From positions 62,001-126,000 of the forward strand of contig JBASDX010000006.1 of the NCBI GenBank assembly GCA_049652385.1: a stretch of 64,000 bases of DNA. Reading direction: 5' to 3'. The notes below the pieces were generated by a model, which was not told the origin of the DNA, ran no database searches, and saw nothing but the letters and a program-made list of their open reading frames with translations. The first letter of the stretch is position 1; the number at the start of each line of letters is the position of its first letter. The DNA comes from DMER64 sp049652385 (GTDB lineage: Bacteria; Bacteroidota; Bacteroidia; Bacteroidales; UBA932). Below, one piece after another: positions 7,121 through 15,746 of this stretch. Both the position numbers and the translations under genes were made by a program.

Positions 7121-8654
7121 GTATATTTTCTTTATAGGCCTTTTATTAACCACCGTTTCCCTGCAAGCACAAAACCGGGAAAAAGAAGTCAAGCCGGGCT
7201 CTCCGGAATACGTGCTTCATACCTATAACCTTACCCTGGAAGAAGTACTGCATCTGGCAGCCACACAATCCAACGAAGCCCTCCGGGCCAGAAATACCTT
7301 TCAGGTAGGGTACTGGGAATACAGATCCTACAAGGCCAATTTTCTGCCCAACCTGATGTTTACGTCCCAATTGCCGGAGTTCTCAAGAAGGATTGTAGAT
7401 GTGCCCAGCATTGATCCGTCAACGGGAGAAGTCCGTCACGATTATTCGTCTGAATTTTACAACGTGTTCAGCGGAGGGCTGGCCATCCGCCAGAACCTGC
7501 CTACGGGCGGGACGTTGTCCGTTAGTTCCACACTGCAAAGGACCGACCGTTTCAGCGGGTCGTTCAACAACCACCAAAGTACGGAATATTTGTCTACGGC
7601 TCTTAACGTGAGGATTTCACAATCGCTTTTTGGCGTGAATGAAATGAAATGGGACCGCAAAATCTCTCCGTTGAAATATGAGGAAGCCAAGCGCAACTAC
7701 ATCAGCAATATGGAAAACGTGAATCAGCGGGCCATTCAATTTTTCTTTAACATGGCGATCGCTCAGCAACGCCTGATGATTGCCGAGTTCAACCACGACA
7801 ACAACGACACGCTGTACCACATAGCGGCCGGACGTTACGAACTGGGAACGATTGGAGAAAACGATTTGCTGCAATCCGAACTGGCCTACCAGAACGCTCT
7901 CAAGACACTGAATGAAAGCAGGCTGAACCTTGAGAATGCAGAAAACAGGCTGCGCTCCTACCTGGGTTTTACCGAACGGGTCAAGATACATATCATCATT
8001 CCGGAACAGGTACCCAATGTGACGTTGGACGTGGAAAAAGTCCTGCAATTGGCTTTTGAAAACAATCCCGATATCATCTCATACGAACGGCGTCTTATAG
8101 AAGCTCAGAAAAACGTAGCCCAGCAAAAGGCCAACAGGGGTTTTCAGGCCAATTTGAACGTAGCCTTTGGATTGAACCAGCAGGCCACCGGACTGTTTGA
8201 TTCCTACAAAGACCCCCGGGATATGCAAACCGTAAGTATTGGCATGACCGTTCCCATCCTGGACTGGGGCCGCGGAAAAGGCATGGTCAAGATGGCACAG
8301 AGTAACCAGGAACTGGTAGAGCGGCAGGTAGAACAACAGCGACAAGATTTTGAACAAGATATCATTTTGAACGTCCGCCAATTCAATATACAGGAGCAAC
8401 AATTCCTGATTGCCGCCAAAGCAGATACGATTGCCCAGAAGAGATACGATGTGGCCAAGCAGCGGTACCTGATAGACAAAATCACGGTTACCGATATGAA
8501 CAACGCCCAGCTGGACAGAGACGAGGCCCGCGTGGGCTACGTACAAGCCTTATTCAATTACTGGCGCTACTATTACGAATTAAGGGCTTTGGCTCAATAC
8601 GACTTTATCAACGGCTACCGTCTGGGTGCCGACTTTGAAGCGCTGGTCGATTAA
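7113..8654 (+). CDS. TolC-family outer membrane efflux protein
   Basis: 513 aa with an N-terminal signal peptide (KYIFFIGLLLTTVSLQAQ). It has two repeats of long amphipathic helices with the TolC-family pattern, for example ARNTFQVGYWEYRSYKANFLP and LDWGRGKGMVKMAQSNQELV (the conserved W/DWG before the second helical repeat). Family members form trimeric outer membrane barrels with a periplasmic tunnel. The gene overlaps the permease by 8 bp (start inside its last codons), so the three genes are translationally coupled. It ends in a 4-bp convergent overlap with the GNAT-like gene. Confidence 0.9.
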   Translation: MNKYIFFIGLLLTTVSLQAQNREKEVKPGSPEYVLHTYNLTLEEVLHLAATQSNEALRARNTFQVGYWEYRSYKANFLPNLMFTSQLPEFSRRIVDVPSIDPSTGEVRHDYSSEFYNVFSGGLAIRQNLPTGGTLSVSSTLQRTDRFSGSFNNHQSTEYLSTALNVRISQSLFGVNEMKWDRKISPLKYEEAKRNYISNMENVNQRAIQFFFNMAIAQQRLMIAEFNHDNNDTLYHIAAGRYELGTIGENDLLQSELAYQNALKTLNESRLNLENAENRLRSYLGFTERVKIHIIIPEQVPNVTLDVEKVLQLAFENNPDIISYERRLIEAQKNVAQQKANRGFQANLNVAFGLNQQATGLFDSYKDPRDMQTVSIGMTVPILDWGRGKGMVKMAQSNQELVERQVEQQRQDFEQDIILNVRQFNIQEQQFLIAAKADTIAQKRYDVAKQRYLIDKITVTDMNNAQLDRDEARVGYVQALFNYWRYYYELRALAQYDFINGYRLGADFEALVD

Positions 8655-9769
8655 ATACTGATGGTATAGCACCTCCTGCGCCTGTGCTGGCGGTGATCAA
8701 AGTGTTTCCATTGGCTTTGAACGCTGATGTTATCTTCCCGCTCAGGTCCCGTTTCTGCATACAAGATACCGTGCTTCATGGCTTCCTGAATGCTGTGGTA
8801 CATGATGACGGCGTTGACACCTCTGTTCTGGTACGCCGGTAATACGCCAATATGAAACATATCCAACACCTTGACTTTTCTCACATCACGTAAGATGCCC
8901 AGTATACCCAGAGGAAACATCCTGCCCCAGCCCAAACGTATTCCCCGGCTGAGAGAAGGCATCATCAGACCATAACCTACCACTTCGTTATCTTTGTTTT
9001 GCACCACGGTGATAAATTCTTTTCTCAGTAAAGGCAGGATGGATTTGGAAAAATCCTCCATCTGCTGTTCAGAAATGGCCGTTACGCCTTCCATATGCCT
9101 GATGACATCGTTCAGCAAAGGCAATACTTCTTTAAATACGGGAAGCATGTCTTTTTTTGTGTCAAATGTCCTTATAGAATACCCATACCGCTTCATGGCC
9201 GTTTTTGCTATCCGCTCCAGTTTTTCTGGCATTTTATCCGGTACTTGCACCTGGAATTCCATCCAGTCGGTTTTCTTTTTCAGTCCCAGGCGTTCCATAT
9301 GTCTGGGGTAATAGGAATAGTTATATTGCGTAGAATATAAATCCATTTCTTCAAAACCTTCAATCAACATCCCGATTTTGTCCATGTAGGAAAAACCCAG
9401 GGGGCCCACGATTTCATTCATTTCCAAAAACCGGGCCCACGCAATGACTTCATTAAAGAGGGCCTGAGACACTTCATAGTCGTCTACAAAATCAAAACGT
9501 GTAAACCGTATTTGTTTTTCGCCCGTTGAATAATTATGGGCATTGTTTAATATCGCGGCAACACGGCCTACCACTTTCTTACCTTTACGGGCCAAAAACA
9601 ACTTTGCAGAAAGGGTTTCATAAGCCGGGTTTTTAATTGGATCCAGGGTATATTGCTCTCCTTTTGTAAATTCCGGCACATACCAGGGGCTGTTTTTGTA
9701 CAATTTCAGCGGGAAACGAATGAATTTTCTTTTGTCTGACCGGGAAACTACTTCTGTGACTGTAACCAT
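8651..9769 (-). CDS. GNAT-fold conserved protein
   Basis: 372 aa from ATG 9769. The N-terminal half has an N-acyltransferase-like pattern (LFLARKGKKVVGRVAAILN, then IRFTRFDFVDD and GPLGFSYMDKIGMLIEGF). The C-terminal half contains GYGLMMPSLSRG and FHIGVLPAYQNRGVNAVIMY, the latter resembling the acetyl-CoA binding motif A of GNAT enzymes. The tail is arginine-rich (HRQHRRRRCYTISI). I recall such proteins in Bacteroidota as uncharacterised; substrate unknown. An in-frame TTG at 9779-9781 is an alternative start, but it lies inside a TACCTTTG promoter box, so the ATG is preferred. Confidence 0.7.
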   Translation of the reverse strand: MVTVTEVVSRSDKRKFIRFPLKLYKNSPWYVPEFTKGEQYTLDPIKNPAYETLSAKLFLARKGKKVVGRVAAILNNAHNYSTGEKQIRFTRFDFVDDYEVSQALFNEVIAWARFLEMNEIVGPLGFSYMDKIGMLIEGFEEMDLYSTQYNYSYYPRHMERLGLKKKTDWMEFQVQVPDKMPEKLERIAKTAMKRYGYSIRTFDTKKDMLPVFKEVLPLLNDVIRHMEGVTAISEQQMEDFSKSILPLLRKEFITVVQNKDNEVVGYGLMMPSLSRGIRLGWGRMFPLGILGILRDVRKVKVLDMFHIGVLPAYQNRGVNAVIMYHSIQEAMKHGILYAETGPEREDNISVQSQWKHFDHRQHRRRRCYTISI

Positions 9770-9778
9770 AACAGCAGA

Positions 9779-9786
9779 CAAAGGTA
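9779..9786 (-). promoter_or_regulatory. -7 box of the GNAT-like gene
   Basis: TACCTTTG on the minus strand, 9 nt before the ATG at 9769. It faces the efp box at 9802-9809, so the intergenic region carries back-to-back promoters. No clear -33 element. Confidence 0.5.
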
Positions 9787-9801
9787 TATAAAAATTTCTT
9801 G

Positions 9802-9809
9802 TAAATTTG
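9802..9809 (+). promoter_or_regulatory. -7 box of efp
   Basis: TAAATTTG matches the TAnnTTTG consensus and lies 23 nt before the efp ATG. The -33 position has no TTTG. Confidence 0.5.
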
Positions 9810-9832
9810 TAGCCTCAGAAAAACTAACAGAT

Positions 9833-10399
9833 ATGGCAACTACAGCAGACTTTAAAAACGGATTGTACATTTCTTTCAACGGAAAACCCTGTTCCATCAT
9901 TTGGTTTCAACATGTTAAGCCCGGCAAGGGAGCGGCTTTTGTAAAAACAAAATTGCGCAACCTGGAGAACGGCAGGGTCCTTGAAAACACCTTTACGGCA
10001 GGAGAACGGATTGATATCATAAACGTACAAAGACGCCCCTATCAATTCTTATATAAAGACGATATGGGTTTTCATTTCATGCACACAGAAACGTTTGAAC
10101 AAATATCCTTGCAGGAAGATTTGGTTGAAAATCCGGATCTTATGAAAGAAGGACAATTGGTAGAGATGATGTTTCTGGCAGATGAAGACCGCGTACTCAC
10201 TTGTGAACTGCCTCCTTTTGTGGAAATGGAAATTACGTACACAGAACCGGCCGTAAAAGGAGATACGGCCTCTTCCAATGCACTCAAAGCAGCTACCATA
10301 GAAACAGGAGCGGAAATTATGGTGCCTCTCTTTATCAACCAGGGAGAAATCATAAAAGTAGATACCAGAACCCGTACCTATGCGGAGCGCGTAAGATAA
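9833..10399 (+). CDS. efp: Translation elongation factor P
   Basis: 188 aa, standard length. EF-P binds stalled ribosomes and promotes peptide bond formation at proline runs. The KOW-like N-terminal domain contains FQHVKPGKGAAFVKTKLRNL; the lysine in PGKG is the site modified in many bacteria. The middle OB domain contains FEQISLQEDLV and the C-terminal OB domain ends with the conserved GEIIKVDTRTRTYAERVR. No EF-P modification gene (epmA, epmB, earP) is in the window. The transglutaminase-like lipoprotein gene starts 6 bp downstream and is probably cotranscribed, though no functional link is known to me. Confidence 0.97.
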   Translation: MATTADFKNGLYISFNGKPCSIIWFQHVKPGKGAAFVKTKLRNLENGRVLENTFTAGERIDIINVQRRPYQFLYKDDMGFHFMHTETFEQISLQEDLVENPDLMKEGQLVEMMFLADEDRVLTCELPPFVEMEITYTEPAVKGDTASSNALKAATIETGAEIMVPLFINQGEIIKVDTRTRTYAERVR

Positions 10400-10405
10400 A
10401 AGGTC

Positions 10406-11836
10406 ATGAAAGTACGCATTACCCTCTTTTTTGCCATAACCGTCCTTGCCTTTATCTCTTGCAGCCAAAACGGCAAAACACCTACTCCGGATACCATAAA
10501 AACTGCCATGGAAGAAGGGCATTTCCGCAAAGCGGAGCAGATGATCCGGCAGTACATGGCTCATACCCGGCTGACTGCGGAAGAAAAATTGCAATGGGAA
10601 TGGGAAATGGACCGCATGCACCGGATTGAACTGGACTTTACAAAAACTCCGGAAGACGCCCTGGAATATATCCGCACCTATTATCCGGACGTTACGCAGG
10701 AGCAGATTTTGGCCTGGGAAGCATCACGTGCCCTGGAAGGCATGGTCATCAACGGAGAAAAACGTTACTATTCCAGAGCGTTACGCAACTTGTTCCGTAT
10801 AGATCCGGTGTGCAAAGCCCGTTTTGAAGAAGTAAACGGTCCTGAGATTGACGTTAAAGAACCGCTCTTGTTGAAACACTTACCGGCCATTGTTAACAAC
10901 ACCGGCGGAAAAAATGGCATATATGCACAACCGAGAACGCATACGTTGCAGTATACCGTAACCGTTCCGGCCAACACCATACCGGAGGGGGAAATAATCC
11001 GTGCCTGGATGCCCTTGCCCCGGACAGACGTAGGCAGGCAAAGCGGATTCAGGCTGTTGTCCGTATCGCAGCCGGAATATATCATTTCTCCGGACAGGTA
11101 CATCCACAAGTCCATCTACATGGAACAGCCGGCCGTAAAAGACCGGGATGCCGTATTTTCCTATTCTTTTACTTACAAAGCATACGGTGAATACCACCAT
11201 TTTGACCCTTATAAAGATCTTTTGCCTTACCGGCCAACAGACCCTGAGTACATCAAATACACCGGGGCGGAAGCTTCCCATATAGTCACAGACGGACGTG
11301 TGGCGGCGTTGGCAAAAGAGCTTGTGGGAGAAGAAACAAATCCTTTCCTGCAACTGGAGAAAATCTTTACGTACATCAGCCAAACGTACCCCTGGGCCGG
11401 AGCCCGGGAGTATTCCACTTTGGAAAACATCCCTTTGTACGTGTTGGACAACGGGCATGGAGATTGCGGACAGGTGAGTCTGCTGTTCATTTCCCTGTGC
11501 AGAAGCCTGGGCATTCCGGCCCGTTGGGAAAGCGGATGGATGCTGCATCCGGGTGAAATCAACCTGCATGATTGGGCCGAGGCGTACCTGGAAGGAGTGG
11601 GATGGATTCCCATAGACCAGTCTTTCGGCATCCAAAAGGGACCTTTGCCGTTGTTTTATTCCCGGGGCATAGACGCTTACCGCTGGGTAGTGAATACGGG
11701 AATCAGCGGTCCCTTGTACCCGGCCAAGACGTATCCCCGATCAGAAACGGTAGACTTCCAAAGAGGCGAAGTGGAATGGCGCGGCGGTAACCTGTACTTT
11801 AACCGATGGCGCTACAAGTTATCAATCATAGATTAA
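10406..11836 (+). CDS. Transglutaminase-like lipoprotein
   Basis: 476 aa. Lipoprotein signal MKVRITLFFAITVLAFISC with the cysteine at residue 19. The N-terminal third is helical. The C-terminal half holds a transglutaminase/protease-like core with the catalytic Cys in NGHGDCGQVSLLFISLC, preceded by SYTYPWAG-like aromatic sequence, then the His in NLHDWAEAYLEG and the Asp in WIPIDQSFG. Such domains act as cysteine proteases, peptide amidases or cross-linking enzymes; substrate unknown. Its position behind efp may be only an operon of convenience. It overlaps the convergent M16 peptidase gene by 15 bp. Confidence 0.82.
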   Translation: MKVRITLFFAITVLAFISCSQNGKTPTPDTIKTAMEEGHFRKAEQMIRQYMAHTRLTAEEKLQWEWEMDRMHRIELDFTKTPEDALEYIRTYYPDVTQEQILAWEASRALEGMVINGEKRYYSRALRNLFRIDPVCKARFEEVNGPEIDVKEPLLLKHLPAIVNNTGGKNGIYAQPRTHTLQYTVTVPANTIPEGEIIRAWMPLPRTDVGRQSGFRLLSVSQPEYIISPDRYIHKSIYMEQPAVKDRDAVFSYSFTYKAYGEYHHFDPYKDLLPYRPTDPEYIKYTGAEASHIVTDGRVAALAKELVGEETNPFLQLEKIFTYISQTYPWAGAREYSTLENIPLYVLDNGHGDCGQVSLLFISLCRSLGIPARWESGWMLHPGEINLHDWAEAYLEGVGWIPIDQSFGIQKGPLPLFYSRGIDAYRWVVNTGISGPLYPAKTYPRSETVDFQRGEVEWRGGNLYFNRWRYKLSIID

Positions 11837-13081
11837 CGTACACCGTCTGGCTTCATCCCAGATTTCGTTGGCGGCTTCCATCACGGCCAGCGGTGTGATA
11901 CGCTGTATTTCTGAAACGATTTCCCGGTGGGAGAAAATCTTCCCGAAGGAGAGCAAACTCTTTCCCATGGAGAGGCAGCGAGCTTCGTGGTTATCTTCGG
12001 CAACGGCTATTTGTCCTATGAGCTGCTTCTTGGCCCTGTCCAATTGCAAATCGGTCATGCGCGTACGGCGGAACTGGTCTATTACCTTCTCTGTCAACAC
12101 GCGACAACGCTCCACATTGGGGCTGTCCGTTCCAAAATAAATCCCGGCAAATCCCGTATCTGAATACGGCTGGTACGCTGCCTCTACCGTATAGACCAAC
12201 CCGTGTTTTTCCCTCAGCAACATATGCAGGCGGGCATTGGAAGCCGGGCCTCCCATAACGTTCATGAGTAAAATAAGCGGTACCCTGTATTTATGGTGCA
12301 AGTTGTAAGCCGTGGACCCCGTAAGATAATGTGCCTGGTGCGTTCCTCTTTTTTGGGTTTCCGAAAAAAGCGTGGAGGGGTGGGTTAAGCAGGGGCGGTT
12401 CTCTATGCGGAGATGGTTCTGCGGGTTGTTCTTTTTTACGACTTCATTGGCCGGAAACGTTCCAAAATATTTTTCTGCCAAAGCCTTGATGCGCGCCACG
12501 GAATTGTTGCCGACTATGCTCAGGGCCATGTTTTCCGGGACAAAACGCTCCTGAAGAAAGGTTTTCAAATGAGTTGGCCCAATTTTTTTCAAGGGCCCCG
12601 GGTACCCCAATATGGGCGTGGCCATGGGTGTCCCCGAAAAAATTTTTTCTTCGAAAGCGTCGTAAATCAAATCCATGGGAACGTCTTTGTAGGAACGTAT
12701 TTCCTCCAGTATGACTTCTCTTTCTTTAGTGACTCCTTCTTTGGGAAAGACAGAGTGAAATACCAGGTCCGAGATCAATTCCAAAGCTTTGCTCAAATCT
12801 TCCCTCAGTACGGTGGCGTGCAGTACAATTTCTTCTTTTGTCGTAAACGCATTGATTTCCCCTCCCAGTCGTTCCAACCGGTTGTTGATGTGGTAGGACT
12901 TCCTTTTTTCCGTGCCTTTGAACAACATGTGTTCACTAAAATGCGCCAGACCGGCTAATCCGTCAGGCTCGTACCGGGTACCGGCCAACGTACTCAACGC
13001 ACAATAACAGACGGGCGAAGACGTTGCGTATATGGCGCATGGCAGTCCGGAAGACAAGGTCGTTAAAAAGACATCACCCAT
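11822..13081 (-). CDS. M16-family zinc metallopeptidase
   Basis: 419 aa, the length of single-unit mitochondrial-processing-peptidase-like bacterial M16 enzymes. The inverted zinc motif HFSEHMLFKG (HxxEH) is at about residues 48-52, and the third ligand is the glutamate region TTKEEIVLHATVL. The C-terminal half has the R/Y substrate-binding region found in GLVYTVEAAYQPYSDTGFAGIYFGTD. No signal peptide, so it is probably cytosolic. It diverges from dnaX, with a -7 box at 13107-13114. Convergent 15-bp overlap with the transglutaminase-like gene. Confidence 0.88.
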   Translation of the reverse strand: MGDVFLTTLSSGLPCAIYATSSPVCYCALSTLAGTRYEPDGLAGLAHFSEHMLFKGTEKRKSYHINNRLERLGGEINAFTTKEEIVLHATVLREDLSKALELISDLVFHSVFPKEGVTKEREVILEEIRSYKDVPMDLIYDAFEEKIFSGTPMATPILGYPGPLKKIGPTHLKTFLQERFVPENMALSIVGNNSVARIKALAEKYFGTFPANEVVKKNNPQNHLRIENRPCLTHPSTLFSETQKRGTHQAHYLTGSTAYNLHHKYRVPLILLMNVMGGPASNARLHMLLREKHGLVYTVEAAYQPYSDTGFAGIYFGTDSPNVERCRVLTEKVIDQFRRTRMTDLQLDRAKKQLIGQIAVAEDNHEARCLSMGKSLLSFGKIFSHREIVSEIQRITPLAVMEAANEIWDEARRCTLIYD

Positions 13082-13106
13082 TATTTTTGTAAGTAAAAGC
13101 GAGCCG

Positions 13107-13114
13107 CAAAAATA
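13107..13114 (-). promoter_or_regulatory. -7 box of the M16 peptidase gene
   Basis: TATTTTTG on the minus strand, 25 nt before the ATG at 13081. It is paired with the opposite-strand dnaX box at 13127-13134. Confidence 0.5.
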
Positions 13115-13126
13115 GGGATTATTTCT

Positions 13127-13134
13127 TATCTTTG
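13127..13134 (+). promoter_or_regulatory. -7 box of dnaX, 6 nt before the ATG
   Basis: TATCTTTG fits TAnnTTTG. With a start site a few bases downstream, the transcript would begin at or next to the ATG at 13141. The TTG inside the box is in frame with dnaX and could be mistaken for a start codon. Confidence 0.55.
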
Positions 13135-13140
13135 CGTCTT

Positions 13141-14850
13141 ATGGATCCGTTTGTTGTATCTGCCCGTAAATACAGGCCTCAGCAATTTAAAGACGTTGTT
13201 GATCAGGATAATATTGTAACTACGCTCAAAAACGCCATCCAACGCGGCCAATTGGCGCATGCCTATTTGTTTTGTGGCCCGCGTGGCGTAGGTAAAACAA
13301 CGTGTGCACGCATTTTTGCCAAAACCATCAATTGTTTTAACCCGACTCCCGACACAGAGGCCTGCGGCATTTGTGAAAGCTGCCTGTCGTTTGCAGAAGG
13401 ACGGTCCTATTCCATACACGAACTGGATGCCGCTTCCAACAACTCTGTGGAAGACATCAGAGAACTGATTGATAAAGTCAGGATTCCGCCACAAGTAGGC
13501 AAACACAGCGTATACATCATTGACGAGGTCCACATGCTGTCGCAATCGGCTTTTAATGCCTTTCTCAAAACACTGGAAGAACCTCCTTCCTATGCCCTGT
13601 TTATCCTGGCCACCACAGAAAAACACAAAGTGCTTCCTACCGTTATGTCGCGATGCCAGGTTTTTGATTTCAACAGGATTTCCATTAAGGCCATGATTTC
13701 CATGCTGGAAGAAGTAGCCCGGAAAGAAGGCGTTACCATAGCGCGGGATTCTTTATATGTGATGGCGCAAAAGGCAGACGGCGCTCTGCGTGATGCCCTT
13801 ACCCTGCTGGATCAATGCATTGCCATAAGTGGCAAAGAAATTACCTACGAACAAGTCATTGCCAATCTGAACGTGCTGGACAGGGAATACTATTTCCGTT
13901 TGACAGATATGGCCCTGGAAGGAAAATACGACACCATGCTCCTGCTTTTGGACGAAGTCCTGTCCCGAGGCTTCAATGCCCTGCACTTTATTGGCGGGCT
14001 GGCTTCACATTTCAGGGATTTGTTGGTCTGCAGCCGGCCGGGAAGCCTGCCTTTGCTTGAGTACGGACCGGAAACAGCCCAAAAATATACCCGGCAGGCC
14101 CAGGCATGTACGCAAGCCTTCCTCTTTCACGCCCTTCACATAGCCACACAAGCCGAGGCAGCCTACAAGGAAAGCAATTTCCCGCGGTTACACCTGGAAA
14201 TGGCTTTAGTCAGGATGAGCCGCCTGACGGAATCGCAAGCCCCTGTCGCAAAATCTGTAGCCCCCGCAACGACAACGCCCTCCGCTCCTGCCGTGGTGCC
14301 AACAGCCGCTGCGGCACCATCACCCGATGCTCCGGCTCCGGCGCCAACACCGCAAATCCCTTCCGGAGAACAACCGGCTGCGGAACACGATGCCACTTCC
14401 ATCAAAGAACGGATGCGGCAAAGTCAAACAGCCAAAAAAAGCAAACCGGCAGAAGAAGTACAAGATACAGAAGAAGAAATGGAAATAACACAGGAGCGCC
14501 TGAATGACGTACTGCCGGGACTTTTTCAATTGTTCGAAAAACAACCTCACCTGGCAAACACCCTCTCCCGTTGTAAACCGGAAGTAATAGAAGAAACAAA
14601 AATCCGCTTTGTGGTCATCAACACCTTGCAAAAAGAATGGATAGAAGAGCATCAGGGCAGACTCATCGATACGTACCTGAGAAAAGCGCTTAAAAACAAA
14701 AAAGCACAAATGATCATTGACGTAGAGGAATCCCAAAACGCTTCCGAAAGAAACAATTGCTACATGCCGGAAGACAAGATCAAGTTTCTGGCAGAAAAGC
14801 ATCCACAGGTAGCCGCTCTGCGTAAAGATTTACACTTAGATATCAGTTAA
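13141..14850 (+). CDS. dnaX: DNA polymerase III subunit gamma/tau
   Basis: 569 aa. Clamp-loader ATPase of the replisome. P-loop GPRGVGKTT at residues 46-54, a four-cysteine zinc module (two Cys in EACGICESC plus NCFNP), Walker B-like IIDEVHML, sensor 1 region LFILATTEKHK, and SRC arginine finger in VMSRCQVFDF. After the AAA+ core and collar comes an Ala/Pro-rich linker (about 370-430) and a tau-like C-terminal domain. I saw no obvious slippery run for programmed frameshifting. ATG 13141 was chosen over the in-frame TTG at 13132, which lies within the promoter box. lptB follows after 11 bp. Confidence 0.96.
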   Translation: MDPFVVSARKYRPQQFKDVVDQDNIVTTLKNAIQRGQLAHAYLFCGPRGVGKTTCARIFAKTINCFNPTPDTEACGICESCLSFAEGRSYSIHELDAASNNSVEDIRELIDKVRIPPQVGKHSVYIIDEVHMLSQSAFNAFLKTLEEPPSYALFILATTEKHKVLPTVMSRCQVFDFNRISIKAMISMLEEVARKEGVTIARDSLYVMAQKADGALRDALTLLDQCIAISGKEITYEQVIANLNVLDREYYFRLTDMALEGKYDTMLLLLDEVLSRGFNALHFIGGLASHFRDLLVCSRPGSLPLLEYGPETAQKYTRQAQACTQAFLFHALHIATQAEAAYKESNFPRLHLEMALVRMSRLTESQAPVAKSVAPATTTPSAPAVVPTAAAAPSPDAPAPAPTPQIPSGEQPAAEHDATSIKERMRQSQTAKKSKPAEEVQDTEEEMEITQERLNDVLPGLFQLFEKQPHLANTLSRCKPEVIEETKIRFVVINTLQKEWIEEHQGRLIDTYLRKALKNKKAQMIIDVEESQNASERNNCYMPEDKIKFLAEKHPQVAALRKDLHLDIS

Positions 14851-14861
14851 TACCCCACACC

Positions 14862-15746
14862 ATGCGCCTGCATTGCCACAACCTAGTTAAAAGATACGGC
14901 CTTAGAACCGTAGTGAAAGGCATATCCATTCACGTTGACCAGGGAGAAATTGTCGGTTTGCTGGGTCCTAACGGTGCCGGCAAAACCACCAGTTTCTATA
15001 TGATAACCGGATTGATCAAACCCAACGGTGGAAAAATCTATCTGGACCAGGAAGAAATCACCACGTACCCCATGTACGAAAGGGCCCGCAAAGGCATCGG
15101 TTACCTGGCGCAAGAGGCTTCTGTTTTCCGTAAATTGAGCGTGGAAGACAATATCATGTCTGTTATGGAAATGTCTTCTTTGACTAAAACGGAAAGAAAA
15201 GACAGGATGGAACAACTGATTTCCGAGTTTGGCCTGCAAACGGTAAGGAAAAACTACGGCATCCAACTTTCGGGAGGAGAAAGAAGGCGCTGTGAAATTG
15301 CCCGCGCATTGGCTCTGGATCCAAAATTCATTCTCCTGGACGAGCCCTTTGCCGGAGTTGACCCCATTGCCGTAGAAGACATCCAGCACATTGTGGCCCG
15401 TTTGAAAACAAAAGATATAGGCGTCATCATTACGGACCACAACGTACACGAAACATTGGCCATCACAGACAGGGCTTATTTGCTGTACGAAGGAAGCATC
15501 CTGGAAAGCGGAACGGCAGAAGAACTGGCCTCCAATCCGGAAGTAAGGCGTAAATACCTGGGACAAAGCTTTGAGCTCAGAAAAATCATTCCCATCAACA
15601 CCGGCCAGACTGAAGAAAAAGAACGGGAAGCCGGTTCCGTGCAGGACAAAAGATCCGCCCGGACACCAAAGCCTGCCCCGGCAACGTCTGCCGACGGTTA
15701 CTCTGAAGAAGACCTGCAAAAAGAGAAAGGTTTCAATCAATCGTAA
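14862..15746 (+). CDS. lptB: LPS export ABC ATPase LptB, with C-terminal extension
   Basis: 294 aa. Cytoplasmic ATPase powering the LptBFGC bridge that moves LPS to the outer membrane. Walker A GPNGAGKTT at 35-43, Q-loop in GYLAQEASVFRKLSVEDN (typical of LptB), signature LSGGERRRCEIARAL, Walker B FILLDEPFAGVDPIAVEDIQ, and H-loop ITDHNVHETLAI. The conserved domain ends near residue 240 at RKYLGQSFEL; about 50 further residues are charged and low complexity, which E. coli LptB lacks. No other lpt genes are in the window. It starts 11 bp after dnaX and overlaps the convergent M23 gene by 14 bp. Confidence 0.95.
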   Translation: MRLHCHNLVKRYGLRTVVKGISIHVDQGEIVGLLGPNGAGKTTSFYMITGLIKPNGGKIYLDQEEITTYPMYERARKGIGYLAQEASVFRKLSVEDNIMSVMEMSSLTKTERKDRMEQLISEFGLQTVRKNYGIQLSGGERRRCEIARALALDPKFILLDEPFAGVDPIAVEDIQHIVARLKTKDIGVIITDHNVHETLAITDRAYLLYEGSILESGTAEELASNPEVRRKYLGQSFELRKIIPINTGQTEEKEREAGSVQDKRSARTPKPAPATSADGYSEEDLQKEKGFNQS

